Assembly (NCBI GenBank): GCA_021613375.1 | Contig: CM038727.1 | Coordinates: forward strand, 2,694,504-2,758,503 | From: Megaleporinus macrocephalus | Lineage: Eukaryota > Chordata > Actinopteri > Characiformes > Anostomidae | Length of the DNA stretch: 64,000 nt | Direction: 5' to 3' | Shown: positions 46,050 through 58,744 of the stretch, one piece after another | Numbering within the stretch: the first letter of the stretch is position 1 | How the letters are laid out: each line of letters starts with the position of its first letter | The notes under the pieces: model-generated | What the model was told of the DNA's origin: nothing | What the model saw: the letters and a program-made list of their open reading frames with translations, nothing else | The model's database searches: none | Program-made: the position numbers and the translations under genes

Positions 46050-47885
46050 TACTACATATACATACTACACATAAATACTACATATACATACTACACATAA
46101 ATACTACACATAAATACTACATGTACATACTCATACAACACACTCACACTACATATACATACTTACATTACAAACTACATGTACATACTACATATACATA
46201 CTACACATAAATACTACATATACATACTGCATGTACATACTCATACAACACACTCACACTACATATACATAGTCATATTACAAACTACATGTACATACTA
46301 CATATACATACTACACATAAATACTACATATACATACTCACATTACAAACTACATGTACATACTACATATACATACTACACATAAATACTACATATACAT
46401 ACTGCATGTACATACTCATACAACACACTCACACTACATATACATACTTACATTACAAACTACATGTACATACTACATATACATACTACACATAAATACT
46501 ACATATACACACTGCATGTACTGCATGTACATATTCATATAACATACTACATATAAATACTCACATTACATACTACATGTACATACTACATATACATACT
46601 ACATATACACACTGCATGTACATACTCATACAACACACTCACACTACATATACATACTTACATTACAAACTACATGTACATACTACATATACATACTACA
46701 CATAAATACTACATATACATACTCACATTACAAACTACATGTACATGCTACATATACATACTACACATAAATACTACATATACACACTGCATGTACATAC
46801 TCATCCAACACACTCACACTACATATACATACTCATATTACAAACTACATGTACATACTACATATACATACTACACATAAATACTACATATACACACTGC
46901 ATGTACATATTCATATAACATACTACATATAAATACTCACATTACAAACTACATGTACATACTACATATACATACTACACATAAATACACCATATACACA
47001 CTGCATGTACATATTCATACTACACACTCACACTACATATACATAGTCATATTACAAACTACATGTACATACTACATATACATACTACACATGAATACTA
47101 CATATACACACTGCATGTACATACTCATACTACACACTCACACTACATATACATAGTCATATTACAAACTACATGTACATACTACATATACATACTACAC
47201 ATACACACTGCATGTACATATTCATACTACATATACATACTACACATTCACAATGCATGTACATATTCATTCTACATACTACATATACATGCTACACACT
47301 CACACTACATATACATACTCATATCACAAACATGTACATACTACATGCACATACTACATATACATACCACATATAAATACTACATATACACACTGCATGT
47401 ACATACTCATACTACATACTATGTATACATGCTACACACACTACATATATACACTCATACTACACACTAGATATACATACTACAGACACTTACACTACAT
47501 ATACATACTACACACTCACACTACATTTACTTACCTATATTACAAACTGCATATACATACTACACATAAATACTACAAATACACACTGCATGTACATACT
47601 CATTCTACATACTATGTATACATACTTCACACTCACACTACATGTACAAACATACCCATATTACAAACTACATGTACATACTACATACACATATCACATA
47701 CTCATACTACACACTAGATATACATACTATACCTCACACTACAAATACATACTCATATTAAAAACATGTACATACTACATACATATACTCCATACCCATA
47801 CTACACACTACATATACATACTACACACTACATATTCATACTACACACTACATATATATACTACACACATACTACATATATATAC
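46050..47885. repeat. TACATA/CACAC low-complexity array
   Basis: Irregular units built from CATACTACATATACATACTA, CACATAAATACTAC and ACTGCATGTACATACTC over 1.8 kb, with larger duplicated blocks of about 110-280 bp. Open frames rich in Tyr, Thr, His and Ile are by-products. Confidence 0.92.
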
Positions 47886-47954
47886 ACAAATACTGAATTA
47901 ATATAATTGTGATATATAAACATTAATATTGTGTTTTTTATTAAATGGACCGTT

Positions 47955-48420
47955 TCAGCTGGTGTTCAGTGACACTGAGATGTTTAAACACTCCAGCAGC
48001 AGCACTGCTGTGTCTGATCCACCCACACCAGCACAACACACACACTGACACCACCACCACCACTTCTGATTTGACATCTACAAGGTGGACCAGCAGGTAG
48101 TAGGAGTGACTAACAGAGTGGACAATGAGTGGACACAGTGCTTAAACACTCCAGCAGCAGCACTGCTGTGTCTGATCCACTCACACCAGCATAACACACC
48201 ATCACCACATCCACCAAGAATGACCCACCTCCCCACCACCACGTCAGTGTCACTGCAGTGCTGAGAATGATCCACCTCCCTAATAGTATCTGCTCTGTGG
48301 TGGTCCTGTGGGGGTCCTGATCATTAAAGAACAGAGTAATAAAGTATACAGAGAATCAGATGAACTACAGTCTGTAAGTGGAGCTCCTGTATGGTCAGTG
48401 GAGCTGATAAGATGATAACC
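47955..48420. mobile_element. Common fish dispersed element, rearranged copy
   Basis: Contains AGCAGCACTGCTGTGTCTGA twice (about 47,998 and 48,152), then GTCAGTGTCACTGCAGTGCT, TCCTGTGGGGGTCCTGATCA and CCTGTATGGTCAGTGGAGCT. The same order is seen at 58,745-59,000. Confidence 0.65.
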
Positions 48421-48499
48421 GCACCCCTTGATTATGCATTCAATCAAACTCCGCCCCTTTTTTACAATTACTCTGTTCTTCTCAAGGTCACTGCTCGCA

Positions 48500-49060
48500 C
48501 TGATGGACATGAAAGGAATCTAACACAGTGACCTTTCACCTTTTTCTGCATAATCATCATTAAAATAGAGCTTGAATTGCACAGCGCCAGTCTGATGTAT
48601 GAGGAGGAGATTTAAGTAGGCCAGGAGCTGCGACGCTGTGTGGCGGCTCCATAAGTAAGCTTGTAAGTAAGGAATGTAAATGAAGTACAAGTATTCACGG
48701 AGGTTGGTGAAGCTTGTGCTGTACAGGAGCCATTAGTACGTATGTGGGTCACCTGTAGTTGGTGTCCCTGTAAACCATATTTAAGAGGCAGACGGGACCC
48801 AGTCTAGACGCGACACTCCATCAACCCAGCATGGGGCCATGTCCTGGATGGCCATGGGCTCCAGGCCCAGTGATTTATCTCGCCGGACCCGTAGTCGTAA
48901 TGGTAATATACTGCGGGTAATTGAAAAGGAAAATTGAACTGGGTCAATGGAAACGTGAACACAGCCATTGGACGGCAGGCCGAGTCTGAGATGAAGGCCA
49001 TCCAGCGGCCGCCGACCCAATCATGCCCTCCTCCAACAACAATGCTGTGGAAAGTAGTGT
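48500..49060. promoter_or_regulatory. Candidate conserved non-coding element(s)
   Basis: Two unique blocks, 48,500-48,720 and 48,790-49,060, have no repeat content. The second is GC-rich with CGTAATGGTAATATACTGCG and CAGCGGCCGCCGACCC. Confidence 0.3.
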
Positions 49061-49199
49061 CATCTTCAGACACGGTGCTGAGAGAGAGGATGGAAGATTT
49101 CAGGGGGATATTTTGTCTGCTTGAATTTTTTTTTCCTTGTTTTCAATGAAAAGGCTTTCCATGTTTGGATACCAGCTGCTGCCCTGTCTCAAAAACAAA

Positions 49200-51185
49200 G
49201 GTAGGAGTTAGTGTTTAGTGTAAATGTAGGGGTTAGTGTTTAGTGTAAATGTAGGGGTTAGTGTTTAGTGTAAATGTAGGGGTTAGTGTTTAGTGTACAT
49301 GTAGGGGTTAGTGTTTAGTGTAGATGTATGAGTTAGTGTTTAGTGTAAATGTAGGAGTTAGTGTTTAGTGTAAATGTAGGAGTTAGTGTTTAGTGTAAAT
49401 TTAGGAGTTAGTGTTTAGTGTAAATGTAGGGGTTAGTGTTTAGTGTAGATGTATGAGTTAGTGTTTAGTGTAAATGTAGGGGTTAGTGTTTAGTGTAAAT
49501 GTAGGAGTTAGGGTTTAGTGTAAATGTAGGAGTTAGGGTTTAGTGTAAATGTAGGTGTTAGGGTTTAGTGTAAATGTAGGTGTTAGGGTTTAGTGTAAAT
49601 GTAGGAGTTAGGGTTTAGTGTAAATGTAGGAGTTAGGGTTTAGTTTAAATGTAGGGGTTAGGGTTTAGTGTAAATGTAGGTGTTAGGGTTTAGTGTAAAT
49701 GTAGGAGTTAGGGTTTAGTTTAAATGTAGGTGTTAGGGTTTAGTGTAAATGTAGGGGTTAGTGTTTAGTGTAAATGTAGGAGTTAGGGTTTAGTGTAAAT
49801 GTAGGAGTTAGGGTTTAGTGTAAATGTAGGTGTTAGGGTTTAGTGTAAATGTAGGTGTTAGGGTTTAGTGTAAATGTAGGAGTTAGGGTTTAGTGTAAAT
49901 GTAGGAGTTAGGGTTTAGTTTAAATGTAGGGGTTAGGGTTTAGTGTAAATGTAGGTGTTAGGGTTTAGTGTAAATGTAGGAGTTAGGGTTTAGTTTAAAT
50001 GTAGGTGTTAGGGTTTAGTGTAAATGTAGGTGTTAGGGTTTAGTGTAAATGTAGGAGTTAGGGTTTAGTGTAAATGTAGGTGTTAGGGTTTAGTGTAAAT
50101 GTAGGTGTTAGGGTTTAGTGTAAATGTAGGTGTTAGGGTTTAGTTTAAATGTAGAGTTTAGGGTTTAGTGTAAATGTAGGAGTTAGGGTTTAGTTTAAAT
50201 GTAGGGGTTAGTGTTTAGTGTAAATGTAGGAGTTAGGGTTTAGTGTAAATGTAGGTGTTAGGGTTTAGTGTAAATGTAGGTGTTAGGGTTTAGTGTAAAT
50301 GTAGGTGTTAGGGTTTAGTTTAAATGTAGAGTTTAGGGTTTAGTGTAAATGTAGGGGTTAGTGTTTAGTGTAAATGTAGGAGTTAGGGTTTAGTTTAAAT
50401 GTAGGGGTAAGGGTTTAGTGTGTATGTAGATGTTTGGGTTTAGTGTAAATGTAGGTGTTAGGGTTTAGTGTAAATGTAGGAGTTAGGGTTTAGTGTAAAT
50501 GTAGGAGTTAGGGTTTAGTGTAAATGTAGGAGTTAGGGTTTAGTTTAAATGTAGGTGTTAGGGTTTAGTGTAAATGTAGGAGTTAGGGTTTAGTGTAAAT
50601 GTAGGAGTTAGGGTTTAGTGTAAATGTAGGTGTAGGGTTTAGTGTAAATGTAGGTGTTAGGGTTTAGTGTAAATGTAGGAGTTAGGGTTTAGTGTAAATG
50701 TAGGAGTTAGGGTTTAGTGTAAATGTAGGAGTTAGGGTTTAGTGTAAATGTAGGAGTTAGGGTTTAGTGTAAATGTAGGTGTTAGGGTTTAGTTTAAATG
50801 TAGGAGTTAGGGTTTAGTGTAAATGTAGAGTTTAGGGTTTAGTGTAAATGTAGGTGTTAGGGTTTAGTGTAAATGTAGGAGTTAGTGTTTAGTGTAAATG
50901 TAGGTGTTAGGGTTTAGTGTAAATGTAGGAGTTAGGGTTTAGTGTAAATGTAGGTGTTAGGGTTTAGTGTAAATGTAGGTGTTAGGGTTTAGTGTAAATG
51001 TAGAGTTTAGGGTTTAGTGTAAATGTAGGAGTTAGGGTTTAGTGTAAATGTAGGGGTTAGGGTTTAGTGTAAATGTAGGAGTTAGGGTTTAGTGTAAATG
51101 TAGGAGTTAGGGTTTAGTTTAAATGTAGGGGTTAGGGTTTAGTGTGTATGTAGATGTTTGGGTTTAGTGTAAATGTAGAAGTTAG
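49200..51185 (+). repeat. 25-bp satellite with TTAGGG, about 79 copies
   Basis: Unit GTGTAAATGTAGGAGTTAGG plus GTTTA. Early units have TTAGTG; later ones have TTAGGG. Variants AGTT, TGTT and GGTT appear in a fixed order that repeats: the block from 49,501 recurs from 49,776, a higher-order period of about 275 bp (11 units). Confidence 0.95.
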
Positions 51186-51865
51186 TGTAAGTGTAATAGT
51201 ATGAGGCCTCTGTTTAAAGGATAAAAACTTCAAAGTAATAGAAAGTTATAAACTAATGTTGCTCTTTGGTGCCTTGAGCTTTTGCCCTGCTGTGATATGC
51301 TAATGTTAGCATAGTTAGCCTCAGTCTCATTAACTGATGCTCAAATAACACTCGTGTGGAGGATTAATAATCTGACCGCACGCTGAGAGGGACCCGCGGT
51401 TCCAACCACAGATGTAATCAGACGCAGTGTTGGTATGTGTGGTGATGAGCAGATACTGAACTTTCTGTGTAGTTTACTTCACGACTGATGCCCAGAACTC
51501 ACCAGCGTCACCCCACAAATTGTATTTGAATGTTCTAGCAGACGTCTAATGGGAGAGATGTAATGATCGTGGTTGGTGGGGGGTCCTGGGACCACATCAG
51601 TGGTCAGGCGCTGATGACGTCAAAGAAATCTAAAGCTTAACTTTAATATTTAAAAACAATCATATCCCAGATTACAGAACCATTTCTGGTGGTCCATTCA
51701 TCCTGAGAGCTGGCGTTTCCAATGGAGATCCTAGCCCCCCCAGATCCCACCCCCTCACTCTATTCTCAGTGTACATAGGGAGAGAAGAGTAAAGCTGGTG
51801 CCTACAGAGCAAACAAAGGAAGATGGAAGACACGGCCAGGACACCGAAGCACCCCCACCACCCCC
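51186..51865. other. Unique stretch, nothing firm
   Basis: No gene or repeat recognised. Confidence 0.4.
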
Positions 51866-51869
51866 AGGT

Positions 51870-52360
51870 CCTTCAGGCCTTGTCCCTCACTGCGATCGCA
51901 GGAAGGAACACGTCTTGGTGGAACATCATCAAGCCGTGACACTCTGAGATATGATATGAGGTCGGAGGCGTACACATGCGCCCGTGTCGCTGGAAGAGGG
52001 ATCGAGCCGGAGATGAAGAAATAATGTATGCATAGCGTTCATTCGGATTATTACCTCGCCTCATCTGCGAGGAAGGAAATGGGAAAATGTTCTAACAGCT
52101 GGGTCTCAGCCCTTATAGCGCGCTGCCAATATATTCATAACGTTGAAACCTTACCCTCCCTCATTTTCCAACTCTCTCCATCCCTCTCTCACCCCCCCCC
52201 CAACCCCCTCCGCCCCATCCTTCAGCTGTGCTTAATGCTGAGCAAATTGAGGTTTTCCGAAAGAGAGAGCTGGGGAGAAGAAAGGAGTTTACCAGGAGCG
52301 AGGACAGGGAGAGCTAAATGAGGCACGTGAGGCGAAGAGCGTGCAAAATCAAGCCAATCA
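51870..52360. promoter_or_regulatory. Candidate conserved non-coding element
   Basis: Unique sequence with GCGATCGCAGG, ATGTATGCATAGCG and CATTCGGATTATTACCTCG, plus a C-run near 52,190. Confidence 0.3.
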
Positions 52361-52439
52361 AAGTCCTGACCGGGTCCATCGTCTCCGGCTCAAATCCAGT
52401 TATCCACTCCTACTAATGCGAATATGAGGATGTCGAGAC

Positions 52440-54580
52440 TGGGACAAGCGTACAGGGTCCAGAGCAAGGAAACCAGAGGAGGTTCCTTCAAGAGTCGGCC
52501 TGAAAGTGAGTTTTGATAGTGTGAAGAACCTTTTATTAAAGTTTCTAGAGAAGGGCTGGTAACAGTGCCCTCTAGAGGTTACCATGAAGCACACAGGGTT
52601 AATAAAGGGCTGGTAGCGGGATCCTTGTTCTCATAACCCAAATTTTTGGAATATCTAAATTAAGTTTTAATAGTCTGAACAGCAAAAACTGTTGAGAACA
52701 AGCAAAAAAATTTTTGAGAATCAGCTCACATTTGAATGTAGGTTAAATGTTTAAAGAGGACCACCAGAGGGGGGCTTTGCTTGAAAATGAGTTTTAATAG
52801 TGTAAAGAACCTTTTGTTAGAGTTTGAAGGAACTTTAACGTGGTGCCAAGCAGGGCTTCTAGAGCAAGGTTGGTGAAAGCGCCCTTTATTGGTTACTGTG
52901 AAGTACTCAGGGTCCACAATAGGCTGGTAACGGGATCCTTGTTCTCATAGCCCAAATCAAGAAGTTTTTGGACTATCCAGATTCAATCCAGATTGAGATT
53001 TAATAGTCTGAACAGCAAAAATATGCATGAGATCATATTTTTGCAAATCAGCTCACATTTGGAAAGAACCACCAGAGGGGGCTTTGCTTCAAAATGACTT
53101 TTGATAGTGTAAAGAAACTTTTGTTAAAGTTTCTAGAGGAGGGCTGGTGAAAGCGCCCTCTAGTGGTCACCCTGAAGCACTCAGGGTTCATAATGAGCTG
53201 GTAACAGGATCCTTGTTCTGACTTCTCAAATCTAAGTTTTGGAATATTCAGATTGAGATTTTTTAGTCTGAACAAAGAAAATATAAATCAGCTCAGATTT
53301 GGATGTGGTATTTGGATGTAGAATTAAGTTGAAACCAGAAGCTAGACGGGTAGACCGAGGCACCAGTATGAAGGTTCTGAAGGAGCAGTGAAGGGAGGAG
53401 TGTATTTGCTTTACTGTTAAAGTCAAGTATCAGCAATCACATTCCAGAATCATATTCGGTGCCTGGCAATCATTTTGGGGGCTTTTTTTAACAAAGCAAT
53501 TTGAAAAAAAAAAAAAAAAAAAAAAAAGTGTTTTGCAAACACTGGCCTACTTTGTGTCCCAGACCCAGCTTTGCCCCAAGAACCACCAGAGGGGGCTTCA
53601 CGTAAAAATTAATTTTGATAGCGTGAAGAACATTTTGTTGAAGTTTGAAGGAAATTTAACGTTATGCCAAGCAGGGCTTCTAGAGCAGCATTGGTGAAAG
53701 CGCCCTCTAGTGGTTACCATGAAGTACTCAGGGTCCTAAATAGGCTGGTAATGGGATCCTTGTTCTCTGGACTATCCAGATTGAATCCAGATTGAGATTT
53801 AATATCCTGAACATCTGCATCTGTGAATCAGCTCAGATTTGAATGTGGTTTGAATTGTTGGAAACTGTAAACCAGAAGATAGACGGGTAGACTGCGGCAC
53901 CAGCATGGAGGTTCTGAAGGAGCACTGAAGGGAGGAGTTTGTTTTACTGTTAAAGTCAAATATCAGCAATCACTTTCCAGAATCATATACCGGCCTGTCA
54001 ATCATTCTTTCAGACCTTTTTTAACAAAGCAACGTTTGAAAGTGCAAACACTGGCCTACTATGTGCCGCAGGCTCAGCTTTGCCCCGAGGACCACCAGAG
54101 GGGGCTTTGCTTGAAAATAAATTATGATGGAACCTTTTGTTAAAGTTTGAAGAAACTTTAATGTGATGCCAAGCAGGGCTTCTAGAGCAGGGCTGGTGAA
54201 AGCGCCATCTAGTGGTCACCCTGAAGCACTCAGGGTCCATAATGGGTTGGTAGCAGGATTTTTGCAAATAAATTTACATTGGAATGTGGTTTGAAATGTT
54301 TAAACTGGAATTAAGCTGAAACCATAAGCTAATCAGGTAGACTGAGGCACCAGCATGGAGGTTCTGAAGTCTATTTGTTTTGCTGTTAAAGTCAAATATC
54401 AACATGTACGACACCAGTCAATCATTTCTTGGGATATTTTTTTAACAAAGCAATGTTTTAAATCATCTTTCTACATCTAAATATAACACAGAACGCGGGA
54501 ACACTGGCCTACTTATCGCCCCAGGCTCAGCTTTGCCCCGAGGACCACTAGAGGGGGCTTTGCTTTGAGGGTGCCTGCTC
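52440..54580 (+). repeat. Large-unit tandem array (0.3-0.5 kb units, about 6 copies)
   Basis: Each unit starts near CCACCAGAGGGGGCTTTGCT (about 52,761, 53,070, 53,583, 54,090, 54,545). It includes GTGATGCCAAGCAGGGCTTC, GAAAGCGCCCTCTAGTGGT and CAGGGTCCATAATGGGCTGG-type words. Longer units add a 200-bp segment with GACGGGTAGACCGAGGCACC. Poly-A runs occur at 53,504-53,527. Confidence 0.85.
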
Positions 54581-55995
54581 GGCCCAGTGGTTAAGAAACC
54601 ATGCTTTGCATGAAAGTATGAACTGAACTACCTTTTACTCTATGTAAAAGGTAGCAGATCACTAAAACTATGTAAAAACATTTGGGCTAACTTCATATTT
54701 ATATTGTTAAGTGTCTGTAATAACTGTGTAGTTACACATGAACAACAATGTAAGTAATACTAAAATTTCATGGACCAACATGAAACCTCTAACATTTCCT
54801 ATAAATTCTGTATTCATAATGCATTATAACTGCATTTATAAAGCATTCTAGAGCACACAATTGCATATAATATCTGTTAAACTTTCTAGAATTTTAAATT
54901 TTAGAATTTGAACATGAATTAGCCACATGTGTTTGCATACAGTGGAATTTGACCTCTGCATTTAACCCACCCATGCAGTGAAACACCCACCTATACACAC
55001 ACTAGTGAACATACGCACTAGGGGCCAGTGAAACACCCACATATACACACACTAGAAAACATACACACTAGGGGGCAGTGAAACACCCACATACACACAC
55101 ACTAGAAAACATACACACTAGGGGGCAGTGAAACACCCACATACACACACACTAGTGAACATACACACTAGGGGGCAGTGTAACACACACATATACACAC
55201 ACTAGTGAACATACGCACTAGGGGGCAGTGAAACACCTACATACACACACACTAGTGAACATACACACTAGGGGGCAGTGTAACACACACATATACACAC
55301 ACTAGTGGACATACACACTAGGGGGCAGTGAAACACACACATATACACACACTAGTGAACATACACACTAGGGGGCAGTGAAACACACACATATATACAC
55401 ACACTAGTGAACATGCACACTAGGGGGCAGTGAAACAGACACATACACACGCACCAGTGGACATACACATTAGGGGGCAGTGAAACACACATGTACACAC
55501 ACTAGTGAACATGCACACTAGGGGCCAGTGAAACACCCACTTATACACACACTAGTGGACATACACACTAGGGGGCAGTGAAACACACACATATACACAC
55601 ACTAGTGGACATACACACTAGGGGGCAGTGAAACACACACATATACACACACTAGTGAACATACACACTAAGGGGCAGTGAAACACCCACATATACATAC
55701 ACTAGTGGACATACACACTAGGGGGCAGTGAAACACACACATATACACACACTAGTGGACATACACACTAGGGGGCAGTGAAACACACACATATACACAC
55801 ACTAGTGAACATACACACTAAGGGGCAGTGAAACACCCACATATACATACACTAGTGGACATACACACTAGGGGGCAGTGAAACACACACATATACACAC
55901 ACTAGTGAACATACAGTTGCAGTTGGGGCGCCTTGCTCAAGGGCACCTCAGTCATGGCTTGCCTCCCTAACCTTTAGGCCACGACTGCCCCGAGT
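54560..55995 (+). mobile_element. Teleost dispersed repeat carrying a satellite expansion
   Basis: The head has CGGCCCAGTGGTTAAG (tRNA-gene-like A box). The middle has TGCATTTAACCCACCCATGC. The end has GCGCCTTGCTCAAGGGCACC and AACCTTTAGGCCACGACTGC, a combination familiar in fish repeats (from memory). The CACTAGGGGGCAGTG segment inside has been amplified. Confidence 0.55.
54965..55912 (+). repeat. 50-bp minisatellite, about 19 copies
   Basis: Unit GTGAAACACCCACATATACA, CACACTAGTGAACATACACA and CTAGGGGGCA; variants TGGACA and TGAACA. Confidence 0.93.
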
Positions 55996-56505
55996 ATAAC
56001 GTATCTGATGGTAAGGACACTGTACATATGAATGTTATTATTTACTATAACACGCTACAACTAGGTTCTCGCATGTGTTCTCCATCACAGTAGATCCAGG
56101 CGTACATCCAGGACAACATTTGTTGGGTAGAAACACTTCCAGGATGGGAGAGGAAAAAAAAACAGGTGCTGATATGTTTTTGCTTCATATTCTCTTTAAA
56201 AAAAATTCATTTGTATTTGTGGAGCGTATCTGATGGAGCTGAATAACTTCTTCCAGTCCTGCATTAACAGCTAGATGTGATTTTTTTTTTTTTTTTTTTT
56301 TACTTCACATAAAGCCTGTAATGACCTGTTATAACACTCTATAATGCTACTGTATGCAGTGTTCTTATAAACATATAGCTGACTTCGATTGAACATGTAA
56401 TTATAGCTATTTAAGAGCTGTGGGGTGATATAGATTCTAACTCTGACTCTTATTAATGGCTTTATAATGCATCATGACTACAGGATGCATAGGAAGTGTC
56501 ACTGA
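55996..56505. other. AT-rich stretch, nothing firm
   Basis: Poly-T near 56,282-56,303; no gene. Confidence 0.4.
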
Positions 56506-56509
56506 AAAG

Positions 56510-56900
56510 ATTACCAAGCGAAAACTTGGGCAGTTAAAGCTTCAAAGCAGGTCTGATTAAGCCTTCGTAGAGAAACGTACATAATATACATAAAACAAGT
56601 CCACAAATTGCTCAGAACTTTTAGATCAGACCTGATTAGACAGTAATTTAGATGAAAATGCCGAATCCATGAAATAATCAGGATTAAACTTCCACAGGAT
56701 CGTGTGGGGCGCGGGTGATGCAAGCATTGGGGAACGGAGGATTGATAAAAAATTCAGGCCCTGCTGTCAGAGACTGGGTGAACGATAATGAGCACTGATA
56801 GCTTCACCGGCTAAGCAGAGAGAGCCGTGAGTTCAGGACACGGCGAGGCTTACAGAGCTGATCAGTAAATGCCAGTAAAGATCACGAGCAGCCCTTTTAC
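56510..56900. promoter_or_regulatory. Candidate conserved non-coding element
   Basis: Non-repetitive, with CTGATTAAGCC, CAGTAATTTAGATG, AATCAGGATTAAAC and GATTGATAAAAAATTC; many homeodomain-type cores. Confidence 0.33.
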
Positions 56901-57039
56901 ACGAGCTAGTCACCTGATGATTGTGTAGACGATTCCTTTTCTTAAAGTTCCAGGGTCCTGATCCAGACCCCCAGGCCTTCATTCCTCCAGACAGCCACAG
57001 TATTCACTCGTCTACTTTCACACTCATATAAACTGGAGT

Positions 57040-57790
57040 GACGTCCCATTCTTAATCTATAGGGTTTAATATGATGTGGACCCAACCTTTGCAGCTATAA
57101 CAGCTTCAGCTCTTCTGGGAAGTCTCTCCACACGGTTTAGGAGAGTGCTTATTGGAATGTTTGACCGTTCTTCCAGAAGATCATTAGTGAGGTCAGACAC
57201 TGATGTTAGACGAGAAGATCTGGCTCACAGTCTCCACTCTAATTCATCCCAAAGGTGTTCCATCAGGTTGAGGTCAGGACTCTGTGCAGGCCAGTCAAGT
57301 TCTTCCCCACCAAACTCCTCCTCCATGTCTTTATGGAGCTGCTCTATACACTGGTGGGCAGTCAAGTTGGGACCGGAACTTCAGGAAGTTTGGAGCATGA
57401 AGTTCAGTTCTTCTGCTTCTAAACTGTGGAACTCAATTGCAATTTTTGTCATGTTTAATTAAAACTTTGACATCGTAGCGCCTGTTTAACTGAACTTCGT
57501 CCTTTGTCTGTAAAGCACCTTGAACTGCCACTGGTATGAAAAGTGCTCCATAAATAGTAATTATTATTATTATTAAAATCTCTTGGCCTGCTGAAGCGTT
57601 AAGAGTTCATTTTTTTTTAATCTGAAGGCCACATGAAGTTTGGAGGAATGTTGTTATTGATTCTACAGAGAGTTGGCGACCTCTGCACACTATGCTCCTC
57701 AGTATCTGCTGACCTCCCTCTGTTATTTTATGTGGAACAACTGAATTCAAGGACTTGAATGGGTGAGTGAATACTTTAGGCAATATAGTT
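57040..57790 (-). mobile_element. Tc1 element, internally deleted and carrying a LINE insert
   Basis: On the + strand the text runs GACGTCCCATTCTTAATCTA, GGTTTAATATGATGTGGACC, ... TCCCAAAGGTGTTCCATCAG, ... GCCACATGAAGTTTGGAGG, ... GAATACTTTAGGCAATATAG. This is the well-known order of a teleost Tc1 element with transposase on the - strand, C-terminus at the left. The central catalytic part is missing between about 57,600 and 57,635. Confidence 0.8.
57406..57575 (+). mobile_element. LINE 3' end inserted in the Tc1
   Basis: Starts with coding KFSSSASKLWNS (the F-S-x-x-A-P-x-L-W-N-S-L block at the end of L2/Rex ORF2), then GCACCTTGAACTGCCACTGG and an (ATT)n tail at 57,558-57,575. The Tc1 sequence resumes right after with CTTGGCCTGCTGAAGC. 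Same LINE tail as 31,560-31,640. Confidence 0.7.
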
Positions 57791-58690
57791 AAGATTAGTT
57801 CAGGTGTCTGTCAGAAAAGATCTAGATTAGTCCAGATGGTTGTTGTTGGAGAGGGTCTAGATTAGAGTAGTCCATGTGTATGTTGGAGAGGGTCTGGATT
57901 AGACCATGTGTATGTTAGAGAGGGTCTAGATTAGTTTAGGTTCATGATGGAGAGGGTCTAGATTAGTCCAAGTGTACGTCGGAGAGGGTCTAGATTAGTC
58001 CGGGTGTATGTTGGGGAGGGTCTAGATTAGTCCAGGTGTATGTTGGATAGAGTCTAGATTAGTTTAGGTGTGTGTTGAAGAGGGTCTAGATTAGTCTAGG
58101 TGTGTGTTGGAGATAGTCTAGGTGTGTGTTGGAGAGGGTTTAGATTAATCTAGGTGTGTGTTGGAAGGGGTGTAAATTAGTCCAGGTGTATGTTTGAAGA
58201 GGGTCTAGATTCGTTCAGGTATATGTTGGAGATGGCCTAGATTCGTCCAGGTGTATGTTGGAGAGGGTCTAAATTAGTCCAGGTGTATGTTGGAGATGGT
58301 CTAGATTCGTCCAGGTGTATGTTGGAGTTGGCCTAGATTAGTCCAGGTTTGTGTTGGAAAGGGTCTAGATTAATCCAGGTGTATGTTGGAAAGGGTCTAG
58401 ATTAGTTCAGGTGTATGTTGGAGTTGGCCTAGATTAGTCCGGGTGTATGTTGAAGAGGGTCTAGATTAGTCCAGGTGTGTGTTGGAAAGGGTCTAGATTA
58501 GTCCAGGTGTATGTTGGAAAGGGTCTAGATTAGTTCAGGTGTATGTTGAAGTTGGCCTAGATTAGTCCTGGTGCATGTTGAAGAGGGTCTAGATTAATCC
58601 AGGTGTACGTTGGAAAGGGTCTAGATTAATCCAGGTGTACGTTGGAAAGGGTCTAAACTAGTTTAGGTGTATGCTAGAGAGGGTCTCGAT
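57790..58690 (-). repeat. About 32-bp minisatellite (array 2), about 28 copies
   Basis: Unit GGGTCTAGATTAGTCCAGGT plus GTATGTTGGAGA, the reverse complement of the 27,045-27,540 unit. The array begins exactly where the Tc1 ends. Confidence 0.9.
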
Positions 58691-58744
58691 CTGGTGGCCT
58701 TGTGGATGTAGCATTTGTGGTAGGAGGTGTCGATTATGGACCCA

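Noticed and set aside
46007..47901. Many Tyr/Thr/His/Ile-rich frames
   Set aside because: Encoded by the TACATA/CACAC low-complexity array.
49200..51185. Interstitial telomere
   Set aside because: TTAGGG occurs once per 25-bp unit and is not in hexamer tandem; it is a satellite that includes the word.
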